A DNA stretch of 64,000 nt from Casuarius casuarius. Taxonomy: Eukaryota > Chordata > Aves > Casuariiformes > Casuariidae. The notes below the pieces were generated by a model. That model saw only the letters and a program-made list of their open reading frames with translations. It was not told the origin of the DNA and searched no databases. This document shows positions 1 through 12,575 of this stretch, piece after piece. Numbering within the stretch: the first letter of the stretch is position 1; each line of letters opens with the position of its first letter. Location of the stretch: NCBI GenBank assembly GCA_003342895.1, contig PTFA01000005.1, positions 1,150,654 to 1,214,653 on the forward strand. Reading direction: 5' to 3'. The translations under genes and the position numbers were made by a program.

Positions 1-3000
1 TACATTAATGAGGTTTTAAATCAGTTAGAATTTAAATTACTGAAAGAAATTATATGTATATTTTTATTAGCATCTGCTGCTGAAGTGCCAGTTTACTACA
101 GTTTAGGAACCCAGTGCCAGTTGCTCAGGAGACGTTTCCTTCATGGTACAGAGAGCCCAATCTGTAATGCATAAATGAATATACACTCTTCTCTGCTTTG
201 AGTAGTGCTGTAGGCACAACTCTGTAGCCTCATCTGTGAAGGAAAGGTTCTTCAATGTAAATTAGAATGCAGGTTTCAATTAGTATAGTTGTAACTATTT
301 ATATAGTTGCTCCCATCCCCCATATATCTGTCTTTACTCTGGTATAAAACTGTGATTTGGAGGGTTTGGTTTGAGTTTTCTGCTTAGATTTTTTGGGAAA
401 GAGTTTAGGCTAAATCAAAAAAATGGAAGAACTATTTCCTTTATACATGAGTGAATAACCCCATGGGACTTGTGCCTACAGAACTGGTGGGCTTTTTCTA
501 CACAGGCTAGCTCATAGAAAGGAAATGCAATGCTATTCTAACTCTGTTTTGTTACCAGTTTGCTTATGATTCTTGCAGACTCCATGAAAAGAACATGTTG
601 CACAGATATCATGAAGGGCAGACTTTAAAGATAGCAAGTCTTAATTCTAATCCTATAGCCATTATAAATTTATGTCTCAGTTCATTTGAATTACTTCTGA
701 AATGAACTGGTGTGAAAGAAATTGAAGTCTACACAAAAGCGTTTATATAAGAATAGATAGTCGTATAGTAGGTATCTGCGATTCTAGATTATTTGAGAGT
801 GTAATTTAAAGATGATGGGGACACACAGTTAAGATTTAATTTGACAGGTAGAACTTTTGTAATGGGGGGGAATAATCCAGCTCAGCTCTGAAGTATCTCA
901 GGCTGTTGGTGATAAGCTTCCTAGTCATGGGAGAAAGATTTTTATTTACAAAAATGCAATTTTGCTATAGAAATATTTAAAACATCCTAATTTATTGCTT
1001 TTCAGGGTAGCATAACATTTAAAAAAGTTAAATGCAAATTCTTTAAAAATACCTGCTAACTCCCGATGTGTATGATAACAATGGTATTCACACTATGCTT
1101 GACAAACTGAAGCCTCTCTTAGGGCAGACAAGGATAAAGCAAACGGTTTCTACTCTCTGCCCTCTCTTCTAGTTATATCTACACCAAGTAACACTGACAG
1201 AGTTGGTTTTCTCCCATCCTCACTGTATTTTGTTATAAGGGATATCTGGGATTGTTCAGGAGGCAGATACCTGTCTTTCATGGAGAGAAGTAAAGAAGGG
1301 CATGTGACAAAGGAGGGAGGTGCAATTTAAACAGGCTTGCACACTTACAAAGAACAACAGAGGTAAGAAGGTAAAATAAGACTCAGAAAGAAACTCTGAA
1401 TTTTATGACAAAGAACAGAAGAAGAAAAATAGATAATTCTAGTGAGAAATTAATTTTTTTCTAGGTTTCTGTTTCAGATTGTGGGATCTGCTTCTTGAGA
1501 GATGTTTGGGAATTGGAGACTGAGTTTGGAATCATATTGGTGTGTAAAACTGTGACATGCCTCTTTTCTCTTTTTTTCTATTGCAAACTGAAGTGTTTAT
1601 CTCAGTAAAAGGCTGTTTCCTGAAATATAGTCAGTCTTCCAGTACCATAGAAAAACTGGAGGATCCTCATGTATGACTGAAAACTTCATCTCTGCATTTT
1701 TGTATTGTGTTTTGCTTAATAGCTTTTTTTATCAGCTGGGGATTTCCCTTTATGCAGCCAAGTCTTTGCATGGTGTCAGAAAATTTAATTCAGCTTTTAT
1801 AGATAACCTCTGAACTAGAGTACTTCTGAACATTTGGGTTCCCTGAGTTGTTTTGGTTTTAAGATGTTATTAGAGGTTGGGAGCCCTTAAACTAATAAGG
1901 CCTTTAGAGAGGAAAAGGCCACTGCAATTAGAGCTGCTTCTCTTTGGGGCTGTTTTGGGGNGTTGTTTGGTTTTTTTTATTTTTTATTTTTTTTAATCTT
2001 AAATAGGAAAAAAGGTAGCAAACAGAAAATCGGAAGGTGTGTAAGGATCACATTAACTTTGCGTTAGGCACTTCCACAGTCTGCATACGGTGGGGGGAGG
2101 CGGCAGGGGGTGTTTTTGTCATACTGTTGTGTTCCCTAATATACGGCTTTTTTATTTTTTCCAGTAGAATACATACCTTTTATGTTGGGGCTTAGCAAGA
2201 ATTCCAGAAGTTGCAGCAGTGCTTTATGTTATGCATTAATCCCAGTCTCAACATTGAATTCATATTAGATTTCAGTGTATTTCCACTTAACCACTGTCCA
2301 CTTCGTTACAAGATTCCATATATATAAAACTACAGTGAGAAGAAGTAGAAAGTCAGTGAAATACTGAAGCATGATCTCTGACTAATTCTAGCTCTGTTTA
2401 TCATGGAAATCTGTAATACTCAGTGAAGCCATCCAAACCTTTCCTCAGGCCCTTCTCTCAGAAAATTCAAATCCTTTATCTGATTTTTATGCATTAACTG
2501 CCTGCTGCTCCCATATTTACTCCTCGTTGTTGTTGCAAAGGGGATAATTAAAACTGTACAGCAAAATAACGTTTTCCAGAAGCAGGATGCAGCTGAATAG
2601 GCAGGATGCTTGGTCTCCTCTGACAGCCTATTTGGAATATGTTGAGCTTTGAATTTCAACCATAAGTGCAGTGAGTATTCTAGATACCTTAGTCCCTTTA
2701 GAATACTAAAAACACAGTTTAATATTTTAGCAAAGTTGGAGATCATTGCTGAGAAAAAGGCAAGATTAGAAAAGATTTTTCAGTAAGCATTTGAGGCTCT
2801 AATGTAGAAAATGTTATGAGAAGCTTTTCCCAGAAGGATTCCTGAAACATAGAAAAAGGCAAAATTCTAGTCATTAAAATGAATAATGTACTAAGAAATG
2901 AATCCTCAGTCAAACTACAGTAACCTTTACTGCTAGTCCTGACTAAGGACTTTCAAGAGACTCCTAAGACTCCTTGCCTTTTCCAAACTACTACTGATAT

Positions 3001-6000
3001 CTGTAACAAGCTTGTTCTGACAGCTGGATGTATAGTTGTGCTCAGCTGAGCTGGGAATACAGGAGGAGGGAGCTTGGAATATGCAGACAGAGGAGGAAAA
3101 CGTGGTTCTGCAGGACACTGAAGAAACAAAGGCTGCAGCTTTATAAACACTTCAAGCTGGCACTGCTGCTGAAGCTGCAACCCGTCCCAGCCACCCACTC
3201 CTAGCTGCTCATTCCTGCTTCTACCCGTCCTTCCTTCCTTTTTAATTATTTTTTCCTCCTTGTTTTTTATCTTGATTAAGGTAGCTACATGCTGAAATGC
3301 ATTGCAGAGTTAGTCCAGGTTAAGTCTCCTCCCCACCCCAAGGTTAGTTTTAACCTAGGTTGGTTTAGTGGGCAGCTGCCCAAGCACCTATAGCAGCATA
3401 GAGATAGAGTATGCAGCCTGGGAACTGGGGAGAGGGACGCAAGGCAGAAGGCTTGAGCTGCAATACTGCCTTAAACTGACGAAACATTTCTGAAACTGTA
3501 ATCTAAAGGTCTTTTCCTCTTCACTGACATTAATACTCTGAGACAATACACAAAGATCAAAATGCAACTTCATTGTTATTTGCTGCCTTGGCTATACATG
3601 GAAATCCATGAAGGTGTTTGCAAATACCTCCACAGAGGGTAATTACTGTTCATGAGCCTAATCTCTCTGTAGAGCCAGTGGAAAGACAGGATCCTCTTGA
3701 GGACAAGTCAGAGTACAAACCTAATTTAGCCTGGGAGATTAGCGAGGCTAGGCTAAAGTTAGCCTTTGCAAACACCTTCCCCCTCCCCCTTGTGCTGAAA
3801 CAAGCCTGACATCAGAGCGGGTCCCTACTTCTTCTCACAATACAGCAGATGTTTGAATGAATTTTCCCTTCCTTTTTTTTTTCTTTTTTAATTTAATGGA
3901 GACTGTACCATCAAACCTGAACAGACTGTTCAGATACAAGTCTGCCCAGCATGGAAGCGAGTGAGAAAAGCAGGGGCAGTTAAAGTCCAGATTCTCTTTA
4001 TGGATAGCTGAGAATACTATTGAAATAAACAGGAAATAAGCACCAGAAAGATAAAGGGGACAGGAAAACCAAATTTTAGGTAAGTTAATGTAATAATTTC
4101 TAAAGAAAGTGTCCAGTGTATGACCTTGTACGTTTACCTTGTAGCTGCTACAGAAAGGCTTCTAGTTGCAAGTAATCTCCATGCGTCTTCCTTTTAAAAA
4201 GTGAGCAACATAGTAAAAACTTCCACAGAATGAATTTAGAACAAACATCTGGTGTACAGAATGGGAAGTCACTACATATTTTGTGAGAGCAGCAACTTCA
4301 GTCACTTGTGTAATAAAAAACTTTTAAAAACTATTTCNGACATGTATTAGTTAAAAGCCTTTTTTATTGCGTTCTGACGTAAATTCTACAAAACAGCAAA
4401 GCAAGCTGTGAATTCAGAACTACATGTCTGCGTTAACAACAGCAGTCAGTAGAGGCAGAAGAAAGAGAAAACCCCTCCAGTCATGTGGTGACTAAACTAA
4501 AGTCAAGAAATAAAAAGGATCAGAACTTATCTTACTATCAGGAAGATAGTAGCCTGTTTTCAAGCCATGAGGGACCTATGGGAAATGATGGCGAAGTCCT
4601 ACAGCTGCTACCGTGTACATAGGGAGATGCTAATCCTGCCATTGGGTGCTGTGTAAATATTAACTCTTGTCTTGCCCAAGTACCGCCATCCTGCATCACA
4701 GGCCCAGGTACCAAGTGCAGAACCCCTACACGTTGTCTTCAACGGTGTTGGTGTGAACTTCTGTTACAGCAAATAGCTTTGGATACACCCATAGGTCCTG
4801 TATTTCTTCACCTGATACCTGAAATCTACTTATGAAACATGCTAAAATTGCATTAGATATTAGTATTATACCACTTCAAAAACCTGCCTACATTTGTGTT
4901 TTTCTTCAGCACTTGCCTGTAAATATAGCATTCAGAAGGACAGAGGAAAGGAACATGCAGACTCTTGGCAGCATTCCTGGCATAGGGCTAGTCAGGCTGG
5001 GAACAAAAGCTCTGTTTTCTTTCATTTTTACTGCTGCTTAGCAGCCTGGCTTATTAACAATCTCCTCTCCACTTAGAGCAGTAGCCCCAGACATACCACT
5101 TAGTAAAAGTGCCTGCTTTTCCCAATCATGTAAGATTTTTATTTTTTTTTCTGCCTGAGGATCCCATCTTGGATTCTTATCAGGAAAGTCCTGTGTTCCC
5201 TGGCTTCCATGGATGCAGGTAGCTGTGGCCAAGAGTTTGAAATAGGAGATCAGTCAAGCTGTAGCCTAATTCAGGGATCTCATACTTACCATGTTTGACA
5301 ACAGAAGTAGCAATTCCCAACTCTTTTCAGAGCTGTGTTTACAGATAGAATCAACTATTTGTCCCTGCTGTCTTACTCTCATGTGATCTGTCTTCCCCTT
5401 CCCCTGTTTCTACACCCGAAGACGCAACCTAGTGCTTCTAGGCAGTTTGTGTCCTCTTTCCTACCACTGACTCAATTCCGATAAATCTCAACTCCATTTT
5501 CTCCAAAGCAGCTGCTCACAGAGAGATACTTACCCATGTCTCCCATGTGAGCAAGCACAAGTGGTCACCATGTGCTACTTTCAAGTGGAGCACATCCTAC
5601 TAATAATGTGTGCCACAGTTTAGGAATGTCTAGACAATATCAGCAGCACCAAAGATCATGATGATGATGACTCCTATCACAAAGAAAAGCTTCGTTATCC
5701 TTGAAATCCTTGAGAAAGGAAGGAATCATAAAACAAGAGATTAATCAAGGTGAAGTAAGAAGGAATTAGTAGAAACATAAAGATGAAGAACCTCCAATTA
5801 ACTCCTTTGACTGAGATACCAAGAGATGCTGGCTATGTACTCCAGAAAACCCACTAGGGTCTGTGAAAGGATAGTGAATAATTATAAACATAAGTGAAAC
5901 TGGTGAATTTTCAACTCACCTGCAGGGACAGCCATTGGAAAAGGAAGAAGGGAGGGAAAAGAGCAAAACTGACCCAGGAAAATGTCACTCAGGAAAATTT

Positions 6001-6634
6001 TCACCAAATGTTCTTGCATAAAAGCAGAAATTAGAGAGCATTAAAGCTCAGAATGGACACAAAGCTAAGCGCTGACTGGGGGACATTAAATCCAGCAGGT
6101 AGATATTCTTCAGTGTCAAGTGCATTGAACCAGCCCAATGACCGAAGGTCAAGGAAATACAGACTTACTTCTGAGACATCAGCTGGCAGTCAAAGCAGAG
6201 CAGGCTTTGCAAGTGCTACTGTGCCTATACTGAGGAAATCAACCAATGAAATGGCAATTTTTCAGAGATAAAATACGAGCGTAGGAGGTGACAGAAGGAG
6301 TAAAGGTGGGGCCTCTTCTCGTTGCACTAAAACTGTATGTTTAATTATACTGGTGCTGATGGGGGCAGGTCTGAATATATAAATGGCAGGGATGGCTTCA
6401 GATACTGAACAGAAAGACACAAAAATTCTGCTGAATATTTAATCCAAACTGATCTGCTCTTTTTTTGGAGAGATGATAATAGAGATGATTTCATATTCCA
6501 ATTAAATGTCTTTGGATGAGATTTCATATATGATTTGAAAGGATTTATGTTTCTTATATATATTTTGTATGCCTTCAGCATTGCTCAAGTATCTAAAAAT
6601 GCTTTTCTATATAAATTACCCTTGCAATGCAGAC

Positions 6635-6750
6635 AGAAGGAAATATTATCTCCATTTAAAACAGACATGAAGAGTGGTTACATAATGGATTTATCAAGGT
6701 CATAGAGGAAGTCCAAAGGCAAAGCAGGGGATTCTGATCCTCAGCTACAG
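6635..6750 (+). repeat. Ancient MIR-like SINE tail
   Basis: The segment reads like a decayed copy of the MIR/CORE-SINE 3' part: ATTATCTCCATTTAAAACAG, then a degraded 'gaggaaactgaggcacagag' region, then TCAAGGTCATAGAGGAAGT and GGGGATTCTGATCCTCAG. The order of these blocks matches the family consensus as I remember it. Divergence is high, so a related L2 or CR1 tail is also possible. Confidence 0.4.
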
Positions 6751-9700
6751 CTCATTGGGGCCTTGCTCCTTTTTCCATCCCTTAATTTTTTTTTTTTGGA
6801 AAAAAAACAGGCAAATCTCTCAGTCTAGCCCAGACTGCTCTGCTTCCCAAAAGCAGTGCTTTGTAGAGATCAGCATGCCGCATAGGTAGGGAAAAATGGA
6901 AAAAGCAAGGAACAGCTAGAGGCAACAGCAGGAGCATAGCACCCAAACTCTGAGTCCTGACAGATGCAGGATTTCTGAAGCTGTATTTCTTCCCTTTGCT
7001 GGTGGTATATGACCCAGCAGGAATCCCTTCCCCTTTCCCTTTCTCTGCAGCATCACACAGACTGCGCAGGTCACACAGTTGAGGTAGCCTGCACTTGAGA
7101 GCAGGATATGACTTAGGTCTGTTGTAGAACAGAAGAATGAACAAAGCCAGCAGGAATTAACTAAACAAAGACAGTATTTTCGTATGCAATTCCTGTGTTG
7201 ATCAAAAAAAAAATTACTGTTGCTCTGAAATGTGCTCGCTCCAACTGTGTAACAGAGACCACGCTAGAGAGGCCAGTCAGTACAAGTTCCCCATTATCCT
7301 TCCTGTCCCTTTAGCATCTGCTTGTCACTCCGAGTCTCTGATGTGATTTGTGATGTGCTGCTGACAAAGCTGCTGTTGCATTTCCTCCTTAGAAATGTTT
7401 TTCTTCTGCCAAATGACTGCAGAAGCTCGGTGGGAGTCCTAAAGGCTTTCTGATGACCTGTCCAGAGGTGAGCAATTGCTACTGGCATTTCAGATGGGAC
7501 AAAAATGGACAGAAAGTCCATTTTCAGGGGAACAGTAAACTGGAAAACATCCTCTATGTTAGCTACTTACCTGCAAATGCAAGTTTGCCAGAACAGGTTG
7601 GACTATTGGCCTATCAAGATCTCTTCCTGCTTCTGTGCTTTGCCATTACGATCTTCATGCTTCAGAGAAACCCCACTGCCCAGTAAAGCACTGTTCAGCA
7701 ATGCTGAAAACCACTGTCAATGACAACATGTCTTCCTGGCTCTTGAACACAGGAACTTTTCACCCTGTCTACACTGAGCTGCCATACAGAGGCTGAACTC
7801 ATAGTGTGTTTTCAAGCACACCATCTATATTTGTTTCTACAGCTTTTTGGCCCTGAATATGCATATACACAACTGGCAATTTTCTGGTGCTAATTACAGT
7901 TTTCTGCTTAGTTAACATGTGTGGGATCATTCTAAATCCAGCTCATCAGTGCTGTCTCAGCCAAAACACAGGAAAAGGACCCCACAGCTATTCTATCCTG
8001 CCAGCTTTCCTAGTCACCCAAAGCAACTAATTCTAAGGAGTTTTTAGTTACATGAACCTAAAATACATCTTCATCTTTCCATCTCATTCCATACCAGGTG
8101 CATTAGGTCATTTTTTATATTACATCCCAGGTATGACCAGCAGTGTACAGTATTTGGAAGCATGCTGTGCCTCCATTCATCACTCTGGGAAGAATATGAA
8201 AGCAGTGAGCTCCCTTTTTTTCTGATCACCCTCAACATGTTCATGTCAGTGAGATGAGAAAGGACAACAGCCTGCCATTCGCTGCTGGAGACCGTCCTTG
8301 GAGGGAAGGCTGTGGAAGTGAATAACTTCACATTTTCTGTTTCCGCCTTAAACATGTAGACAAGGAGAAAGCAGCTGTTAGTAGACATGAAGCCAGAGAT
8401 CAGCAGAGAGAAAAGAGTCAGCAGAGCTCTGGAAAAACTCTAAGAGACAAGTGAGAGCTTATGGCACTTTAAAGACAGGAAAAAGCTGAATCAAGGACTT
8501 GCAAATAAAGACAGCAGAGTTTGGAGGTGCCCCAGCAAATGATTTGCAAAGTCCTGGACACTCTTTACATCCCCAGAGGATGCTAGAGGATGAGGAGTGC
8601 TAGGCCTTGGGCCTTGTGTACTGACCCTCTATTTCCACAGCCACAGCCCAAGCTCAGGAATTCATCTCCTAAGTGGTCTCAGTTTGCAGGGTGGAGGCAC
8701 AAGTGTTGTAAGGAAAATTTGTTAGAACATGAGAGCAGGTGAAATGTCCTGGTAGAGGTGGCCCTGTGCCTTGAAGACTGCAAGGGGACAACCATAATGC
8801 TGTGTAACAGCATACACTGTAAAACCCAGCTGCTGTGTTTAGTTGCAGATTTCTCTACAGCAGACCTACAGGGGCCCTTCATGGGTAGCTGATACTTAGC
8901 TGGATCTTACAGCTGGAAAGTGTGGGGAAATTAGAAAGTATGCTGGAAAGTATGACCTGCCTGTTATGACCAGTAGAGGCTGCTGCCCATCTGCCCCCCA
9001 GTTAGGTGCAGCAGTTATAAATGCTGACCCACATCCAGTGAGAACCAGCATGTGGACCTGCCCCTTCAAACCAGCATTTTGCCAGCACTCCCAGGGGCCG
9101 GGTGCTGCCAGAGCAGCTTTGCTGGCTCCACCCATCATCATCTCTTAGATGGGGTCTTCGTTTCTTGCAAAGTAATGCTTTGAAAATGGGCAAAGCCATT
9201 ACGGTCCAATAGGTTTTTAACTGTTGAGAACAGAAGCGCTCCATCAAAACTACTGGTGTGCAAGCCACAGCATCACATGCATTTCACTGCTGCCTGCTAT
9301 GACATTTTGGGCCTTACACAGACATAAAGTAGCTTAGTGGCTGTCAGAATGTGATACTGTACGTTAGAGTACAAAGAAAGACAGGTAATGCTTTTTCTTT
9401 CCAGTGGATTTATAGACCTGGCAAGCAGACTAGATCCAGATTTAAACTGCAGCTAGAAAAGAGAACCACCCCAAACTGAAAACACCAATTAACTCCAGCA
9501 TCACTTGAATGAATTAGGCTAAGGTCAGAGCTACAGCGAATAACCATTGCTAATGAGATTTCAGTGCTGGCCTGCCTGCTTAATGCACATCNGATTTCAT
9601 GTGAAGGAATCCCTCGGGGCACAACGGCTTGGCTTCTGTCTGAAACTTTAGGCGCCTCTGGCTCAGAAAGATGTTAACTTCAATCTTGGTGCTGTGCTAA

Positions 9701-10160
9701 CTAGAAGGCCGGCAGCCACAACGTGTTTCTTTAGCAAATGGCAGATGATGTTAGACAGAGATCATGACTTGGAATAAGAATTTTCCTTTTTGTTACATTT
9801 GTATGCATACATTTATTTGTTTGTTTATTTATCATTCTGGTAAAATTAAATTCCAGTTTTTGTAAGGGAAAGCAAATGCATTTCTTAGATTTACTTCAAG
9901 CATGCTGTAGACATCTCTATCCCTGGTCCATGTAAATGGTTTGCCGGGTCGCTGCTGTCTCTCCCTTCACTGTCACATATGCTACCCAGATATTGACAAC
10001 AGCAGGAGGGAGCAGAATAAGTGAGGTTGCTAGATATTGATTTTTTCAGACAGGTACTTTGCACACTGTTACACGTTCTAGCAGTGAGAGAGATTATTTG
10101 CTCTCATTACATATACGCATAGAGCAGGCTAAATCCTTGTGAGTCACTCTTTCCCCTTGG

Positions 10161-10270
10161 ATTGACGTCCTCATGGGCCAGCACCCATGTAGGGAGGAGA
10201 CGCTTGCCGACGTGCCGAGACGTTAGCCAGAACAAGGGACTCCTGGCTCAATCGCCCAGGGCCGAAAGGG
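10161..10270. promoter_or_regulatory. Isolated CpG cluster with CRE-like half site
   Basis: Eight CpG dinucleotides fall between 10166 and 10264, in a neighbourhood where CpG is rare. The stretch includes TTGACGTCC (a near-CRE) and GCCGACGTGCCGAGACG. Retained CpGs over about 100 bp suggest an unmethylated regulatory element or strong constraint. No gene start is visible beside it. This is inference only. Confidence 0.25.
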
Positions 10271-11384
10271 GTTACACAACCAACATGAACTTCTTGCAAG
10301 AAATGCAGTGGTTTGCTTCCTCAGCTAATTTATGATCCTTGAAGGAAATCAAACAAGGCATTTCATGATTTCCTATACACAACGTGATTTGTATCTTCAT
10401 CCTTTCAGGGCAGACTCACAGCATTGAAACCTCTGGAGTGGAGGGGAAATCTCTTTGAAAGTTCCTCTTCGAGAGAGCTGCTGTCAAATGTTGAAGGAAG
10501 GGAGCGTGCGTGTGCGCTATGAAAGTTGGCAGGTGACTGAGCTAATTATGGACTTGGAGGCAATTTAGGGTGATGGGAAGTGACTTGAACTGTAAGCAGA
10601 GGCTACAGGAGACACTGCTGGTGCTGCCTTGCTCGGATGCCTCCCTCGCCCCGAGCTGAAGACCATTCCCAGCCAGTCAGTTGAACAGTTGCAGGTCAGG
10701 GAAATACCTTTCATTCGCTATGGATTAAATCAGGAGCAAACTGCAGACTAGTTTAAAATGGTGTTGAACTGATGTGGNAAGCCTTGTGGAATCTTCCTTC
10801 AGCCTCTCTTCTTTCAAAACTGTCAGCGTATTTTTAATAACAATTGCTGGTTGCCTAAAATCACAAACATGTTTTCATTAATATTCATGAAAGAATGGAC
10901 TGTTTTATCTACACCTACATCTATGTGTGGTAAATGTATCTAAAGCCCAGCTTTTATCTTTAATCACACTGAAACTGATCATCTCTGATTTTTATGTGAA
11001 AAAATAGTTCCCCTGTTTTCAAAGGAGAAAAGCATAATGTTATAATTTGTGACCTAAAATTTTGGCAAAGCTGCTCCTTTCTGTGAAATCAAAAGGAAGG
11101 GAAAAAAAGCCAAAGCTTTTAAGGTTTTTAATTGAGTTCTGAATATTCCAAAGATCCCAGCAATGTTGATACACATCTCTACAATAACTCTTGTCTGGAC
11201 ACTCAGTATCAGCAGCAAAACATAAAATTAACAGAAAAACTTTAAACAGATGAAAAATGTAGTCACTCGCCTGCTGTGCCTCTGTAGATCACCTGCTGAG
11301 TCCCTGCATTTCCAAGGCAGCATCCCCTGCCCTGGAGGCTCTGCTGTCTCCCTTTACAGCAATGTAGAGAATTGCAGAGCACCC

Positions 11385-11455
11385 TATATTTCCAAGGCAC
11401 TCTACAGCTGTTACCTTACGAATCCTCATAAGGATTGCAGCAAATGCGTGAGCCA
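11385..11455 (+). repeat. Possible MIR-like fragment
   Basis: TTTCCAAGGCACTCTACAG followed by TTACCTTACGAATCCTCATA follows the order of the central MIR consensus (caggcactgtgctaagc, then tttaatcctcacaa). The match is short and eroded and could be coincidence. Confidence 0.25.
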
Positions 11456-12254
11456 GTAACCCCAGACCAACAAGGCAAATAACTTTGCTCTGCAACTCCC
11501 TTGTCTGCACCCTGACATGGGGACGCATAGGCAGGATGGTCCTCCTTCCTTCTAGCCCAGCAAGGCTGGAGCAACCCTAATTTGGCCCAGATAACTCTGT
11601 CCTGATAACCTGGCAAAATCCTGAATCCTTATTAACACACTGAGTAGAGAGGAGGAGGTATTTGTAGCACGTCCTCTGAACAGGGTCATTGCATCACACA
11701 TTTAATGCGAAGGATTTGGCAGCACAAACGATGTTGCTAGATGCGCACTGAGTCAAATGTCTTTGTGGCTGTGCAGATTAACAGAATAAGTGGCATCATT
11801 TATTTAGTCACTTGATGCACTGCAATTCCTGGGGCTCCCCAGGAAGCAAAGCTTCCTCCCTCGAAAAAGCTGTTCTAGTGCAGCCACTTTATCACAAAAG
11901 ATTTTAATCCCTTTTAAAATGGGGTTTCCTTTCCTCCTAATCAAGTTCCTTCAGGTCATGTGGACTTGAAATGGAAAAGATTAAGTTTAACCCTTTGGTA
12001 GTAGAGAGATAAGGATAAAGTTGATTTTCTGTCTGGGTACTACCTTTGTGACAGCACCCAGGAAAGCAGCTATTTGCTCACAGTTCCCCCCAAACTGAGT
12101 ATCTGCTGAATATCTCCTCCCCTCCCGATAGAGGGAGATGCTTCACTGCTCCGCATTTTTATGCATTTTGCTCTCCCTTGGTGTGTGTCTCTGTGCTTTC
12201 AGTTTCCTGCTGCTCAGAACACTATGGATGCTGAGGGTTTAAAATGCTGCTAGC

Positions 12255-12276
12255 AAAAAAAAAAAAAAAAAAAAAA
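12255..12276 (+). repeat. Poly-A run, 22 nt
   Basis: There are 22 uninterrupted A residues. No target-site duplication or processed-pseudogene body was recognised upstream, so it is listed as a simple homopolymer repeat. Confidence 0.9.
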
Positions 12277-12548
12277 GCCTGTTTCATCTCAGAGTATTTA
12301 AATAAGTCTAAATTTAGCATAGAGCTGGGGGGAGGGGAGGAAAAAAGCAAAGTAACCAGCCAAAGGCATTAATTAATATGATGCCTAAGTTGCTGCTTCT
12401 ATAAACAACAGGGAAAGCACGTAGCTTGCAGATGACTGGATCTAGAAGCAGATATTTACAGAACAACCAGATAGAAGGTAGGGTCTAAAAGGACACTTTT
12501 GTCCAGAGCCATCCCCACTGACACCTGATGATGTTCTGGGGCCAGATA

Positions 12549-12575
12549 TTCAGGTTGCTTCTGAAGCAACCTGAA
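12549..12575. repeat. Perfect 27-nt palindrome
   Basis: The left arm TTCAGGTTGCTTC (12549-12561) and right arm GAAGCAACCTGAA (12563-12575) are exact reverse complements around a single central T at 12562. The flanking bases do not continue the pairing. The symmetry does not depend on low-complexity sequence. Confidence 0.95.
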
